64,000 bases of DNA from Nitrospira sp. (GCA_029194675.1 JARFXP010000001.1:496001-560000), one strand, 5' to 3'; shown: positions 52,801 through 61,711, counted from the first letter of the stretch. Translations and numbers: made by a program. The notes: generated by a model from the letters alone, not told the origin.

Positions 52801-54324
52801 AGTCGTCTGGCCCAAGGTGTCGACATCGTGGTTATTGTCCAGTCCCCAGGCCCAGCGGTAGGTGCCCGCGCTGAATACCAGTGATCCGCTCGGGTGGCGA
52901 TACAATGTCAGGTGGTGAACCATGCTGCCCGACCCAACAGTGTTCCCGTAGTCCAACAGGATGTTCGACGAGTCGACAGCACTGGTGGTGAGGTGGAACA
53001 GGCCGGCTGGGCGAAAACCATTGTCCTCATCGGCATCCAACTCTGCTCCAAGGGACCCGGGAGCTAAGGTGGCGGTCTGCCCAGGATTCAGCGTCGCGAT
53101 GTTCGTATTGCGCCAGAAGCGCATCCGGCCGTCGGACTGAGGGACCGTCATGGTACCAGTATAGGCGCCAGCGACTTTGGTCAGGGCGCCTACCAGCGCA
53201 TTCTCCGGCCGTCCGCCATCGGCCGGAGGGCTGAAGCGCGGGTCGCGCCAGGTGCCGGTCCAGGTCGGTGGATCATTCGGATCGATGACGGCGTTGGCCC
53301 AGGTTTCCTTGTAGCAGACGAGCGTGCGGTAGGGGACGCTGGCACCATCGATGCTGCTCTCCCATCGCGTCTTCCAGTAGACCGTATTCCCGCTGAAGAA
53401 AGCCAAATGGACCCCGGCGGCGCGTGCAGCCTCCATCTTAGCCCGCTGGTTCCCGGACGTGTATTCGTCGTGGCCGTTTGCAAGAAACAACTTGTGATTC
53501 AGGATCAACGAGCCGCTGCGGTCTGTGTCCACGTCGGTAAAGTAGGTGACGTCGTACCCATTCGCTTCCAGCCAACGCACCATCGGATACTCGGCGTTGA
53601 AGACCCAGGTCTCGGGCTCGAACGCTCTGGTGTAAAAGGGGCGGTTGTAGCTGATCTTGAAGGCTCGGCAATCAGATGCGAAATTCCCATTGCAGCCGTA
53701 GAAGTTCTGCGAATAGGTGTTGTACGCCTGCCATGTGGCGTCTGCGGTCTTAAACAGGATATCGGAATGACTGGCGTCGTTACGAACGATGAAGAAAATG
53801 TGGCTGGCACCGCCTGTATCAGTGCGGATGACTTTGGCAAAATAAATACCCGATGTTGCATTTGCCGGTACGGCCCATAATGCTGTTTCCGTCCAGTTGC
53901 CGCAGTCGGTCAATCCCGTGGATGCAGCATAAATGCAGGGTGGTTGCTGAGGGAAGGCAGAGGGGAAGACTGTGGTAACTTTTCGAGCCCCCATCCCGCC
54001 ATAGTAGCCCATCCGGTAAATGTCGAGCTGGTAGTTGGAGGTGTTCGCATCGATTTTGAAGTGGACGGTGCCTCCTACATTCACACTAATTTCTGTCGCG
54101 AACCCCTGAATGGTCGTGTCACCGATATCGGAGTCGAGATCCCACGTGCTGCTTGGCGTGCCAGTCAGGCAATTCTCTGCTTCGATTGCATTCAGGGGTG
54201 ACGTGCATGAGCTCGATGCCTCTCTGACAGAAAATACCGACAGAAGCAATGTGATGGAAGAAATCGTTAGCAGCCACCCAGCTACTCGGCTAAGCTGTTG
54301 TTTCATGATAAAGTTTTTCTCCAT
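49897..54324 (-). CDS. Giant secreted multi-domain protein (DMFase-like + Ig + three DUF4082 domains)
   Basis: 1475 residues. Signal peptide (WLLTISSITLLLSVFSVREA). Residues ~60-540 resemble the large-subunit fold of N,N-dimethylformamidase-like proteins (LDIYRMGYYGGMGARKV, DILFKTADATWQAYNTYSQN, LFLANGHDEYTS, RWAWGLDNNHDVDT). An Ig-like segment follows (~550-640), then DUF4082 (~650-790), Big_2 plus putative-Ig (~795-980), DUF4082 (~985-1125), Big_2 plus putative-Ig (~1130-1318) and a last DUF4082 (~1320-1475). No PEP-CTERM or LPXTG tail. DUF4082 modules are thought to bind glycans, so it may be a surface or matrix protein made with the polymer. Second start ATG 54306 possible. Confidence 0.82.
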   Translation of the reverse strand: MEKNFIMKQQLSRVAGWLLTISSITLLLSVFSVREASSSCTSPLNAIEAENCLTGTPSSTWDLDSDIGDTTIQGFATEISVNVGGTVHFKIDANTSNYQLDIYRMGYYGGMGARKVTTVFPSAFPQQPPCIYAASTGLTDCGNWTETALWAVPANATSGIYFAKVIRTDTGGASHIFFIVRNDASHSDILFKTADATWQAYNTYSQNFYGCNGNFASDCRAFKISYNRPFYTRAFEPETWVFNAEYPMVRWLEANGYDVTYFTDVDTDRSGSLILNHKLFLANGHDEYTSGNQRAKMEAARAAGVHLAFFSGNTVYWKTRWESSIDGASVPYRTLVCYKETWANAVIDPNDPPTWTGTWRDPRFSPPADGGRPENALVGALTKVAGAYTGTMTVPQSDGRMRFWRNTNIATLNPGQTATLAPGSLGAELDADEDNGFRPAGLFHLTTSAVDSSNILLDYGNTVGSGSMVHHLTLYRHPSGSLVFSAGTYRWAWGLDNNHDVDTLGQTTDIRMQQATVNLFADMGVQPATRQPGLIAATASTDQAAPNSSITAPSAGSSVTVDTIVTITGTAVDSGGGVVGGVEISTDGGTTWHPATGRESWSYSWRPSTVSSTIIKSRAVDDSANLETPSAGIGVTVVGAAPPCPTCGFWSDSTVPAVVDGGPDSPVELGLQFRPTVNGTITGVQFYKASTNTGTHVANLWTSTGTLLATATFTAETASGWQQVLFSSPVSVTANTVYTVSYHASNGHYSFDQNYFPTTAADNSSLQAIAGTYAYGATSTAPTQTYNGTNYWVDPLFNAGPAPTLSSIAVTPTNPTISTGATQSFTATGTYSNGSTQNLTSQVAWASLSTSVATISSAGLATAVNAGSTTISATLGTVTGSTTLTVQATPLTITTSSLPAGNLNVAYTTTLAASGGVTPYTWSIDSGALPTGLALTGGTGVISGTPTATGTFNFTVRVTAANGQSVTKPLSIVVSNVVTLWPGTTVPGVVDGGPDSSVELGVKFRSDVNGSITGIRFYKASTNTGTHVANLWTSAGTKLATATFTGETASGWQQVLFSSPVTITANTVYVASYHANNGHYSENVNYFATTGVDSPPLHALANGVSGANGVYRYGSTSTFPNQTFNSTNYWVDVVFSPGPAPTLSSIAVTPTNPTISTGATQSFTATGTYSNGSTQNLTSQVAWASLSTSVATISSAGLATAVNAGSTTISATLGTVTGSTTLTVQATPLTITTSSLPAGNLNVAYTTTLAASGGVTPYTWSIDSGALPTGLALTGGTGVISGTPTATGTFNFTVRVTAANGQSVTKPLSIVVSNVVTLWPGTMVPGVVDGGPDSPVELGVKFRSDVNGSITGIRFYKASTNTGTHVAHLWTSSGTLLATATFTGETASGWQQVLFSSPVSITANTVYVASYHANNGHYSENVNYFATTGVDSPPLHALANGVSGGNGVYAYGSSSLFPTQTYATANYWVDVVFQP
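49905..50920 (-). repeat. 1014-bp coding repeat, copy A (DUF4082 + Big_2 + putative Ig)
   Basis: The DNA from 49905 to 50920 repeats at 50921-51934 with an offset of 1014 bases (338 codons). The Big_2/putative-Ig half is almost base-identical, including synonymous sites, for example 50606-50821 against 51620-51835. The DUF4082 half differs by more substitutions at its outer end. Confidence 0.9.
50921..51934 (-). repeat. 1014-bp coding repeat, copy B
   Basis: Second copy of the 338-codon unit. A further DUF4082 segment at about 51935-52375 is a third, more diverged partial copy without the Ig part, so the array is of the form C(partial)-B-A from N to C terminus. Confidence 0.9.
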
Positions 54325-54388
54325 TTTGCTTTAACTCTTCTTATCGTCCGAAGCTGCCTGGCAGGTATACCTCGCGTCAAAATCATTC

Positions 54389-55054
54389 CTACGAATCGTT
54401 GGAAAAACAGCTCATAATCGCTCTTGCGGGATTACCAACCGCAACGGTCTCTCTTTCAATATCCGAAATCACGTTCGAACCCAATCCGACAAGTGATCGT
54501 TCTCCAATCCGAATATTCTCGCGTATCTTGACACCGGACCCGATATAGCACTCGGAGCCAATGCAGACCGAACCCGAAATCGATACATTGGAGCCGATGC
54601 AACCATAATCGCTGATGCCGCTATCATGCGCGAGGACCGTATTCGGGAGAACGATGCAGTGATTGCCAATCCGACTCCCGCAACTGACGACCACATGGGC
54701 CATCAGCAGCGTGTTGTATCCGATTGTCGCGTCAGGGGCTCGCACCACCGAGGGATGAAGGATGGTTGCAAAGCGAGACTTGTCGAGGAACAGGCCGTCG
54801 ATGATGGTCCTACGCCTCAAGTATCCTCTTGGACTACCAGGGACTGCGAGAACGTACGCACCCTCATACGCATTCAGCAATTCCCTGCCACCCAATACCT
54901 TTATCCCGCAATAGTCTCTTCCGTGGACGGAGTGATCATCGTCGAGAAAGCCCACAATGTCCCATTCTGGTCGAATGCTGTTGATCGCAAAGACAGATAT
55001 GAGGGCTTCCTTTGCGTTGCCGCCGAAGGGAAAGAGAAGAAGCTTCTTAGACAT
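54389..55054 (-). CDS. Sugar O/N-acetyltransferase, NeuD/PglD-like hexapeptide protein
   Basis: 221 residues. N-terminal Rossmann-like part (LLLFPFGGNAKEALISVFAI, VGFLDDDHSVHG), then left-handed beta-helix hexapeptides (PDATIGYNTLLMAHVVVSCG, IGNHCIVLPNTVLAHDSGIS, IGSNVSISGSVCIGSECYIG). This is the PglD/NeuD architecture that acetylates amino groups of nucleotide sugars with acetyl-CoA. Its start overlaps the end of the DegT aminotransferase by eight bases, which supports a two-step amination and acetylation, as in bacillosamine-type synthesis. Confidence 0.87.
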   Translation of the reverse strand: MSKKLLLFPFGGNAKEALISVFAINSIRPEWDIVGFLDDDHSVHGRDYCGIKVLGGRELLNAYEGAYVLAVPGSPRGYLRRRTIIDGLFLDKSRFATILHPSVVRAPDATIGYNTLLMAHVVVSCGSRIGNHCIVLPNTVLAHDSGISDYGCIGSNVSISGSVCIGSECYIGSGVKIRENIRIGERSLVGLGSNVISDIERETVAVGNPARAIMSCFSNDS

Positions 55055-56294
55055 CTTTGATTCCCTTCATAACGGATTCTACTTCTGTCTGAGTCATGCC
55101 GGCGTAGAGCGGCAGAAGAAGCACCGAATCTCTCGCCTGCTCCGAGTATGGAAGCGAGAACTTCGAGGTGTAGGCGGGTTCTTGATGGGCATTCATGATC
55201 CCGCGGCGTGACGAGATGCCCACATCGAGCAAGCACTGCATCAACTCATCGCGACGCACCGGTGAGTGGTCCAATACCTTGACTGGATAGCTCTGCCAAT
55301 TGCTCCTACAATAGGAGGGTTCATGAGGCGGCTCCAGCCAAGAGATATCTTTCAATTTTTCACGATACAAGGCGGCAAGCTGTTTTCGCTGTTCCAGGAA
55401 TCCGGGCAACCTCTTGAGTTGTTCGATCCCTATGGCGGCCTGAACGTCGGTCATTCGGTAATTAAATCCCGTCGTGACATAGTCTTCAAAAATGATCTTG
55501 CTGGCACTATGTCTTACGGTATCCGGCACCGTCATGGCATGCTGGCGCAAGAGACGAAACTTTTTGTCATATTCGCTGTCGGCAGTCGTGATCATTCCTC
55601 CGTCGCCGGTAGCGACGATTTTCCGGGGGTGAAATGAGAAACAGGCGATGTCGCCATGGGGCTTCCCGATTCTTTCCCAATCGCCTGCCATGTTGATTTC
55701 ACTGCCTATCGCACATGCCGCATCTTCAATCACGGGAAGGTTGAACTCTTTGGCAAGAGCAAGAATGGCGCGTAAATCACAGGGCATTCCCATTTGATGA
55801 ACAGGCAGGACAGCTGCGACTCGCCCCATCTCGCCTTTTTGCACACCCGATGTCTTGGCAAGGAGGTGGCATAGAGGCGACTCGCCGACGGCGAGTCGTG
55901 CGACATCGCGATAGTAGAGTTTTCCGTTGACGACATCGCTTTCCTCCCGAAAGCACTGCTCCAGGCATTTCGCAGACATGTTATAGGTCCGCGGGTCGAT
56001 GTCGACAAAGACCGGCTCAGCGCCGCAATACCGAATTGCATTGGCTGTGGCGATAAAGGAGTGGCTGACCGTCATCACCACATCTCCCGGCTTTACGCCG
56101 ACGGCAAGAAGTGCAAGATGCAGGGCGGTCGTACAACTCGAAACGGCGCAAGCGTACGGCGTGCCTACGTAGGACGCGAAGGCTTCCTCAAATTGCCTTA
56201 CCTTTGGCCCCTGGGTCAGCCATCCCGAGAGAATAACCTCTCTTACCGCAGCAGCTTCTTCCTCTCCAAGGAATGGTTTAGCGATTGGAATCAT
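55047..56294 (-). CDS. DegT/DnrJ/EryC1-family sugar aminotransferase (1)
   Basis: 415 residues, PLP-dependent. IPIAKPFLGEEEAAAVREVI and LSGWLTQGPKVRQFEEAF open the family fold, SSCTTALHLALLAVG lines the cofactor pocket, PVIEDAACAIGSEI carries the PLP Asp, and FSFHPRKIVATGDGGMI holds the Schiff-base Lys. It transfers an amino group to a keto nucleotide sugar. The following NeuD-like acetyltransferase overlaps it by eight bases, and an SDR gene lies upstream, so the three likely make one acetamido sugar. Exact sugar unknown. Confidence 0.9.
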   Translation of the reverse strand: MIPIAKPFLGEEEAAAVREVILSGWLTQGPKVRQFEEAFASYVGTPYACAVSSCTTALHLALLAVGVKPGDVVMTVSHSFIATANAIRYCGAEPVFVDIDPRTYNMSAKCLEQCFREESDVVNGKLYYRDVARLAVGESPLCHLLAKTSGVQKGEMGRVAAVLPVHQMGMPCDLRAILALAKEFNLPVIEDAACAIGSEINMAGDWERIGKPHGDIACFSFHPRKIVATGDGGMITTADSEYDKKFRLLRQHAMTVPDTVRHSASKIIFEDYVTTGFNYRMTDVQAAIGIEQLKRLPGFLEQRKQLAALYREKLKDISWLEPPHEPSYCRSNWQSYPVKVLDHSPVRRDELMQCLLDVGISSRRGIMNAHQEPAYTSKFSLPYSEQARDSVLLLPLYAGMTQTEVESVMKGIKDV

Positions 56295-56344
56295 CTGTTT
56301 CTTGCCTCTACGTTACAGTTTCCTCGCATTCCCACAGAGACCTT

Positions 56345-57319
56345 CTATGCCCTATCCTTGGCTGCTAAGGCCTCTGTCCGCCAGGCGATCAGGCGCCTCA
56401 CCCCTTCTTCCACGCTGACCTTTGCCTTGAAGCCGAGAAGGTCTTCTGCTTTCTTGGTGTCGGCCAGCCGACGGGGAACCGGATTGACCGCACGCGCGGG
56501 GAGAAACTCCGGCTTCAGGACAGACCCCGTGACGTTGAGGACCGCAGTAAGGAGTCCCAGGAGGCTTGTCTCGGTCCCACTCGCGACGTTGAACACTTCG
56601 TCGGTGATCTCGGATTCCATTGCGGTGATATTGGCGTCGGTCACGTCATCGATATACACGAGATCCATGGTTTGAAGGCCGTCTCCGTAAATCACGGGAG
56701 ACTCACCGACAGCAATCTTGTCGAGCCATCGAATGAGGACCTCTGTATACTTGCCGTGAATGTCCATACGGGGTCCATACACGTTGAAGTAGCGTAGTGC
56801 GACATACTGCAGGCCGTACATATCTGCGAACGAACGCGCCATTCCTTCACCAGCCATTTTGGCGGTCCCATACAGCGTGCGGTTGTTGAAAGCATGATGA
56901 TTTTCGCTGGTGGGGAACACATCAGCCAATCCATACACGGAGGCCGAGGAGGCATAGACAAGCCTGCCGACTTTCTGCTCCGCCACAGTTTGGAGCACAT
57001 TGTGGGTGCCGACCAGCATCACCTCCATCGCCTCCCGCGGGTTGTCGGCACAGGCGGTAATCCTCAATGCGGCCATATGAAAGACTCCGTCAACTCCGGT
57101 CGCGAGTTCTCTCAACAGATCGAGGTCACGAATGTCCCCCTTCACCAGCCTGACCCGTCGATCCTTCAGCGCAGATTCGATATTGTGTATGCTTCCCCGG
57201 ACGAAATTATCGAGCAAGATGATCTCAGAAGCTCCTTTTGCCAGGAGCCGATCGGTGATATGAGACCCCATCAATCCCGCGCCGCCCGTGATCAAAAACC
57301 TATTGCCTTTGATTTGCAT
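56345..57319 (-). CDS. NAD-dependent epimerase/dehydratase (extended SDR)
   Basis: 324 residues. NAD motif LITGGAGLMGSHITDRLL, acid residue LLDNFVRGS, catalytic set in YASSASVYG and YGTAKMAGEGMA (Tyr-x-x-x-Lys), and RYFNVYGPRMDIHGKYTEVL typical of nucleotide-sugar enzymes such as UDP-glucose/UDP-GlcNAc C4-epimerases. GAGGAG stands seven bases before the ATG. It lies between the two DegT genes. Epimerase versus 4,6-dehydratase cannot be decided; the pattern favours epimerase. Confidence 0.88.
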   Translation of the reverse strand: MQIKGNRFLITGGAGLMGSHITDRLLAKGASEIILLDNFVRGSIHNIESALKDRRVRLVKGDIRDLDLLRELATGVDGVFHMAALRITACADNPREAMEVMLVGTHNVLQTVAEQKVGRLVYASSASVYGLADVFPTSENHHAFNNRTLYGTAKMAGEGMARSFADMYGLQYVALRYFNVYGPRMDIHGKYTEVLIRWLDKIAVGESPVIYGDGLQTMDLVYIDDVTDANITAMESEITDEVFNVASGTETSLLGLLTAVLNVTGSVLKPEFLPARAVNPVPRRLADTKKAEDLLGFKAKVSVEEGVRRLIAWRTEALAAKDRA

Positions 57320-57403
57320 GGTTGCTCCTCGAAGCTATCACGACAAGGTCTATTCGAATCAGGTATCCTTCGAACGACAAATCATCAGGAAGCTTGGTCT
57401 ATC

Positions 57404-58615
57404 TCAGCTCAATTCACTGATGGAGTTGACGGAAAGAGACTTCAGAACCTCCGTCGCCACTCTCTCCTGCTGGTCCGGGGTGAGTCCAGGGAACATCGGT
57501 AGCGACAAAATATGTGCCGCTGACTTCTCGGCGATCGGAAAGTCCCCGAGCCGGAGACCGAGCTCTTCATAGGCTTTCGTCAGGTGCAGCGCCACCGGAT
57601 AGTGAATCCCCGTTCCGATGCCCACCTCGCTTAGCTGCTGCTGAAGCCGAGCACGGTCCTCGACCTGCACAACATAGAGGTGGTAGACCGATCGCGCCCA
57701 GCTCGGCTGATGCGGCAACGTCACGATGCCTTCTGCCCCGGCGAATAATTTGTTGTAACGCTCCGCCACCTGTCGGCGCTGTTCATTCCATTTCGCCAAA
57801 TGCTGGAGTTTCACGCGCAGGAATCCCGCCTGGATAGCGTCAAGGCGACCGTTGTAACCTTCAATATCGTGGAAATATTTCTTTGATTGCCCATGGTCGC
57901 GCAAGAGTCGGCACGTATGGGCCAGCTGTTCGTCATTGGTGGTAATCGCTCCCGCTTCGCCGCAGGCGCCGAGATTCTTGCCGGGATAAAAGCTGAACGC
58001 GGCCGCCTGTCCCATCGAGCCGGCTTTGCGCCAGCGATTGTCCTTCTGTGAGAAATACTCTGCCCCCTGTGCCTGACAGGCGTCTTCTATCACCTTGAGA
58101 TTATATTGAGTAGCCAGGTCAAGGATGGCATCCATATCCGCCATCTGGCCGTAGAGATGGACGGGAACGACGGCCGTTACCGGCTTACCAGTCGCATTGT
58201 GAAAGATTTGTTGTGTCTTCGTATTCCACCTGCACTTGTGCTCCAGGTACTCACGCAATTTGCAAGGATCCATCGCATAGGTTTGTGGATCGATGTCGAC
58301 GAAATCCGGTTGAGCGCCCGCCTGGGAAATCGCCTCGGTCGTGGCGATAAACGTATTGGGAACCGTGATAACAATGTCGCCGGACCTCACACCGGCGGCA
58401 ATCAAGGCAAACCGAAGGGCGTCTGTGCCGCTGCCGACACCGACACAGAATCGGGCCTCGCAGAACCGGGCAAAGTCTTCTTCAAATCCCTGCACCATCG
58501 GCCCGCCGATAAATCCAGCGCTCTTCAGAGTGGCCTTCAACACGTCGACCAATTCATCTTGCAACTCCCGATGAACCGTGACCAGATCCAGAAACGGGAT
58601 GTTTTCGTTAGTCAT
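57404..58615 (-). CDS. DegT/DnrJ/EryC1-family sugar aminotransferase (2, WlbC/WbpE-like)
   Basis: 403 residues, PLP-dependent. IPFLDLVTVHRELQDELVDV, GVGSGTDALRFALIAAGVRS, KVIEDACQAQGAEYF (PLP Asp) and FSFYPGKNLGACGEAGAI with the Schiff-base Lys. The pattern fits enzymes that aminate C3 of a keto-sugar nucleotide. Its ATG overlaps the stop of the acyltransferase gene by four bases and has AGGGAG before it, fixing the start at 58615; the open frame to 58810 is not used. With the Gfo/Idh gene at 27926 and the acyltransferase it could complete a 3-acetamido-sugar route. Confidence 0.9.
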   Translation of the reverse strand: MTNENIPFLDLVTVHRELQDELVDVLKATLKSAGFIGGPMVQGFEEDFARFCEARFCVGVGSGTDALRFALIAAGVRSGDIVITVPNTFIATTEAISQAGAQPDFVDIDPQTYAMDPCKLREYLEHKCRWNTKTQQIFHNATGKPVTAVVPVHLYGQMADMDAILDLATQYNLKVIEDACQAQGAEYFSQKDNRWRKAGSMGQAAAFSFYPGKNLGACGEAGAITTNDEQLAHTCRLLRDHGQSKKYFHDIEGYNGRLDAIQAGFLRVKLQHLAKWNEQRRQVAERYNKLFAGAEGIVTLPHQPSWARSVYHLYVVQVEDRARLQQQLSEVGIGTGIHYPVALHLTKAYEELGLRLGDFPIAEKSAAHILSLPMFPGLTPDQQERVATEVLKSLSVNSISELS

Positions 58616-59220
58616 TGTTGCTCCCTTGGTTCGAAATATCGCACCACCTTGCCTGGATTTCCCGCGACGACGGCATGCGCCGGCACATCCTTTGTCACGA
58701 CCGCACCGGCCCCGATCAGCGCCTGTTCCCCGATCACCACATTGGCAAGAATCGTCGCGCCGGACCCGATGGATGCGCCCCGCCTCACCAATGTGGTTTC
58801 GACTCTCCAATCCGCCTCAGTCTGTAGAGAACCCGCTTCGGTGGTCGCTCGAGGAAAGGTGTCATTCACAAACGTGACGTTATGTCCGATAAAGACTTCG
58901 TCTTCGATCGTCACGCCCTCGCAGATGAAGGTATGGCTTGAGATTTTACATCGTTTGCCGACCTTGGCCTTCTTCTGAATCTCAACAAACGCCCCGATTT
59001 TGGTGTCGTCGCCCACCTCACACCCATAGAGATTAACGAACTTGGAGAATTTCACATTGCTCCCAACCTTGACATCGGGCGCGATGCAGAGATATCCGTT
59101 GATCGGTGGCGCGCTCATCTCCGATTCCACGGCGCGAAGCGGAAGATGGCTAGCCAATTCACTGTCAAGCTGGGTGCCAAGGTCCGTCTGTCCAGGTGCT
59201 CGCTCCGTCGTGTGTTCCAT
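58612..59220 (-). CDS. Hexapeptide N-acetyltransferase (WlbB/WbpD-like)
   Basis: 202 residues, left-handed beta-helix. Repeats YLCIAPDVKVGSNVKF, LYGCEVGDDTKIGAFVEIQK and FICEGVTIEDEVFIGHNVTF, then the loop FVNDTFPRA and RRGASIGSGATILANVVIGE, end with GAGAVVTKDVPAHAVVAGNP. The arrangement is that of WlbB/WbpD, which acetylates a 3-amino sugar nucleotide. ATG 59220 has GGAGG five bases upstream; an upstream TTG at 59232 overlaps that site and is rejected. The first ~40 residues are extra compared with short family members. Confidence 0.88.
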   Translation of the reverse strand: MEHTTERAPGQTDLGTQLDSELASHLPLRAVESEMSAPPINGYLCIAPDVKVGSNVKFSKFVNLYGCEVGDDTKIGAFVEIQKKAKVGKRCKISSHTFICEGVTIEDEVFIGHNVTFVNDTFPRATTEAGSLQTEADWRVETTLVRRGASIGSGATILANVVIGEQALIGAGAVVTKDVPAHAVVAGNPGKVVRYFEPREQQ

Positions 59221-59350
59221 CGAATCCTCCAAAAAGAATGAGTTCAGCCGCCATAAGGCCCTACGTATTACGAGTGGGCGCAGCTGATGTCGGAATTAGG
59301 AAGTGAGAATTATCGCGGGCGGTAACTGTCGACGTGAGCCGTCAGAACGA

Positions 59351-61711
59351 TTACCGCCTCACGCTTTCGATTGGACGGTCCTGATCGTAGGGCATCGTAT
59401 AACCGTACAAATGGTTCGGCATACTCCGGGCATCGAGTCCGTTGAGAATCACTTGCCGTTGCTCGGTCAGACCCAGCATCGTGAAGGCCTTTTGCACCAG
59501 GTGTTTGGGCGAATGTCCGGCGCGGATGACCAACACAAGCTCATCAGCCAAACTTGCCAAGATACCCATGGTCGCACTGGACAAGACAGGCGGCGTATTG
59601 ATGATGAGATACTGAAATTTCGCGCGAAGCTCCGGCAGCATCCCTCTCAGCTGTTGAATCCTTTCAAGCTCATTACATTCGCCACCCGCTCCGCCGGCCG
59701 CCAGGATAAAGCATGGATAGTCGTCGATCGCCGACACACAGTCTTCGAGTGAAGCCTGAGCTTCCAAGCACTCGATCAACCCTGCTCGCATGGGCACGCC
59801 GGCATAGTGATGGAGGGCCGGCCGTTGAAAGTCGCAATCGATGAGCAGGGTCTTTTTTTTGAAGTCTCGCGCAATGGTGTAGCCTAGATTTACCACCGTG
59901 GTCGTCTTGCCTTCGCCCATCAACGCGCTGGTGATTTCGACAACCGTAGACTGGCGTCCTTCGGTGGAAAGGACCAGTTTCGTGGCAGCCATCCGATATT
60001 GTTCGGCGGCAATCGAACGAGGTTGCCACTTGGCGACCAGATCCATGATTGCTGAGGTGATCTCATTCCTATTTCCGGATGAAGCCCAATGCATGCCATT
60101 CTCCGCTATTTTTACCGCCGGCACGGCGGGATTATCGTCGCCGGTCACCCGAGGGCCAACTTTCGACAGCGCGCTGATTTGAAGGCTCAAGGTAAAGAAC
60201 TGGGGCACAGTCGCCAACACGTGGATGCCGGGCAGAATTTCCACCTCTTCTCGACGTCGAAAGGTCGGATTTAACAGATCCAGGCCGATCGCAAGACCGA
60301 CGCCGAGTCCGCATCCTCCTACCAGACCTAAAATCATGATCACTAACCGATTTGGTTTCTCGGGCTTCTGCGGCAGATTCGCTTCGTCCAGCACACGGAA
60401 CTGTTCCCCTTGCTGACGCTTTTCAAGATTTTCCGCTACGCGGGCATTCAATCGTTTGTCCAGCAGAGCTTGGTAGTTCTTTTTCCTGTTTTCATAGTCG
60501 CGCACCAAGATCATCAACTCCTGCTCGCGAGACGGTATCAGTTCGACACGCCGATCCGTATCCTTGATTTGTTCCACGAGCCTGGTTCTACGATCCCTGA
60601 TCGCTGACAGATCAGCGCGCAAATCATTTTGCTGCTTCAATAGCTCTCTCAAATAAGGATCAAAGGTTTTTGAAGGATTATAGGTCCTTGCGCTCTCGCC
60701 GTCCTTGTCGGTCGTCTGCGCGCTGTATTTCTCTGCCAGCTGAGCCTTGACGTCTTCAATCTCCTGCTTCGTATCGGCGATGTCGGGATAGGTCTCCTTC
60801 CACTCGGCCCGGAGCGAGATCAGCCGCCGCTCCAATTCCTGCAATCGAACCGCCAGCGGATCCATCGCCGTATTCACCGTCTTGGGATTGTCGGAATTCG
60901 CACCGGTGCCCCCACTGACCTCGTACTCCTTGATCAACGTTTCGACCCTGCTCAGTCGATCGGTTTGACCGTGCAGCAGGTCATCCGTCGAGGTCAGTTC
61001 CATTTGCAGCCGATCCAGCGTTCGTAGATTCGTCTCCATTTGCTCCGGCAACTGGCCCATGTGTTTTGACTTATACTTGCTGATGGCCTCTTCTTGTGCC
61101 TCCAGAGCTTTCTTCGCCTCGAACAATTCTTGCTCGAGAAACACGGATACCCCGGTCACGAGCTGCTCCCGCACATTGACATTTTCTTCAATAAACAACG
61201 ACGCGAGTTTTGCCGTCACCTTCATAGCCGTCCTCGGATCTTCATGGGCAAAGGAAAGGGTGACCGCCTCGACGCTCTTGCCTGATGAACCGAGGGTGCC
61301 TACGGTCTCCACTTTGATCATTTTGCGGAATGTCTCAATGGCCGACTCGATGCCTTCACGCTCGACCTGTCTCTCATAGAGATTGTACTCGTCTAAAATC
61401 TGACTCAGGATGGTTCGGCTCATCACCTGTTGTTGAATCATCGTGAGGCGCTGTTCGACGTTGGCTCCTCCGATGCCCTTGACATAATCCTCCGGGATCT
61501 TCTGATTTTCAATCAGGATCAGGGTGTTGGAGCGATAGCTTCTTGGCAGAACTACGCAGAGCATTGCCGCGATGGCGATCCCGGCCACGATAGAGCCGAG
61601 CACGAGCCATTTCCGACGGAGGATGGTGCCCCAATACTCCCGTATCTGCACCGACAACGGCTCTCCCATTGACTCGTGCACAGCAGATCCCGTGGTTTTG
61701 TTCACACTCAT
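59351..61711 (-). CDS. Fused Wzz/GNVR chain-length protein and BY-kinase-like ATPase
   Basis: 786 residues. Residues 1-480 are a Wzz-type polysaccharide co-polymerase: TM1 (LVLGSIVAGIAIAAMLCVVL), a long periplasmic coiled coil and TM2 (VIMILGLVGGCGLGVGLAIG) after a Pro-rich LPQKPEKPNR. Residues 560-786 are a BY-kinase-type P-loop: Walker A MGEGKTTT (599-605), Walker A' LLIDCD, and IINTPP where the family has IIDTPP (Asn705). No C-terminal Tyr cluster is present. The Walker B change suggests weak or lost kinase activity. ATG 61711 overlaps the upstream stop (ATGA) and has GGAG six bases ahead. It controls chain length of the polymer. Confidence 0.9.
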   Translation of the reverse strand: MSVNKTTGSAVHESMGEPLSVQIREYWGTILRRKWLVLGSIVAGIAIAAMLCVVLPRSYRSNTLILIENQKIPEDYVKGIGGANVEQRLTMIQQQVMSRTILSQILDEYNLYERQVEREGIESAIETFRKMIKVETVGTLGSSGKSVEAVTLSFAHEDPRTAMKVTAKLASLFIEENVNVREQLVTGVSVFLEQELFEAKKALEAQEEAISKYKSKHMGQLPEQMETNLRTLDRLQMELTSTDDLLHGQTDRLSRVETLIKEYEVSGGTGANSDNPKTVNTAMDPLAVRLQELERRLISLRAEWKETYPDIADTKQEIEDVKAQLAEKYSAQTTDKDGESARTYNPSKTFDPYLRELLKQQNDLRADLSAIRDRRTRLVEQIKDTDRRVELIPSREQELMILVRDYENRKKNYQALLDKRLNARVAENLEKRQQGEQFRVLDEANLPQKPEKPNRLVIMILGLVGGCGLGVGLAIGLDLLNPTFRRREEVEILPGIHVLATVPQFFTLSLQISALSKVGPRVTGDDNPAVPAVKIAENGMHWASSGNRNEITSAIMDLVAKWQPRSIAAEQYRMAATKLVLSTEGRQSTVVEITSALMGEGKTTTVVNLGYTIARDFKKKTLLIDCDFQRPALHHYAGVPMRAGLIECLEAQASLEDCVSAIDDYPCFILAAGGAGGECNELERIQQLRGMLPELRAKFQYLIINTPPVLSSATMGILASLADELVLVIRAGHSPKHLVQKAFTMLGLTEQRQVILNGLDARSMPNHLYGYTMPYDQDRPIESVRR

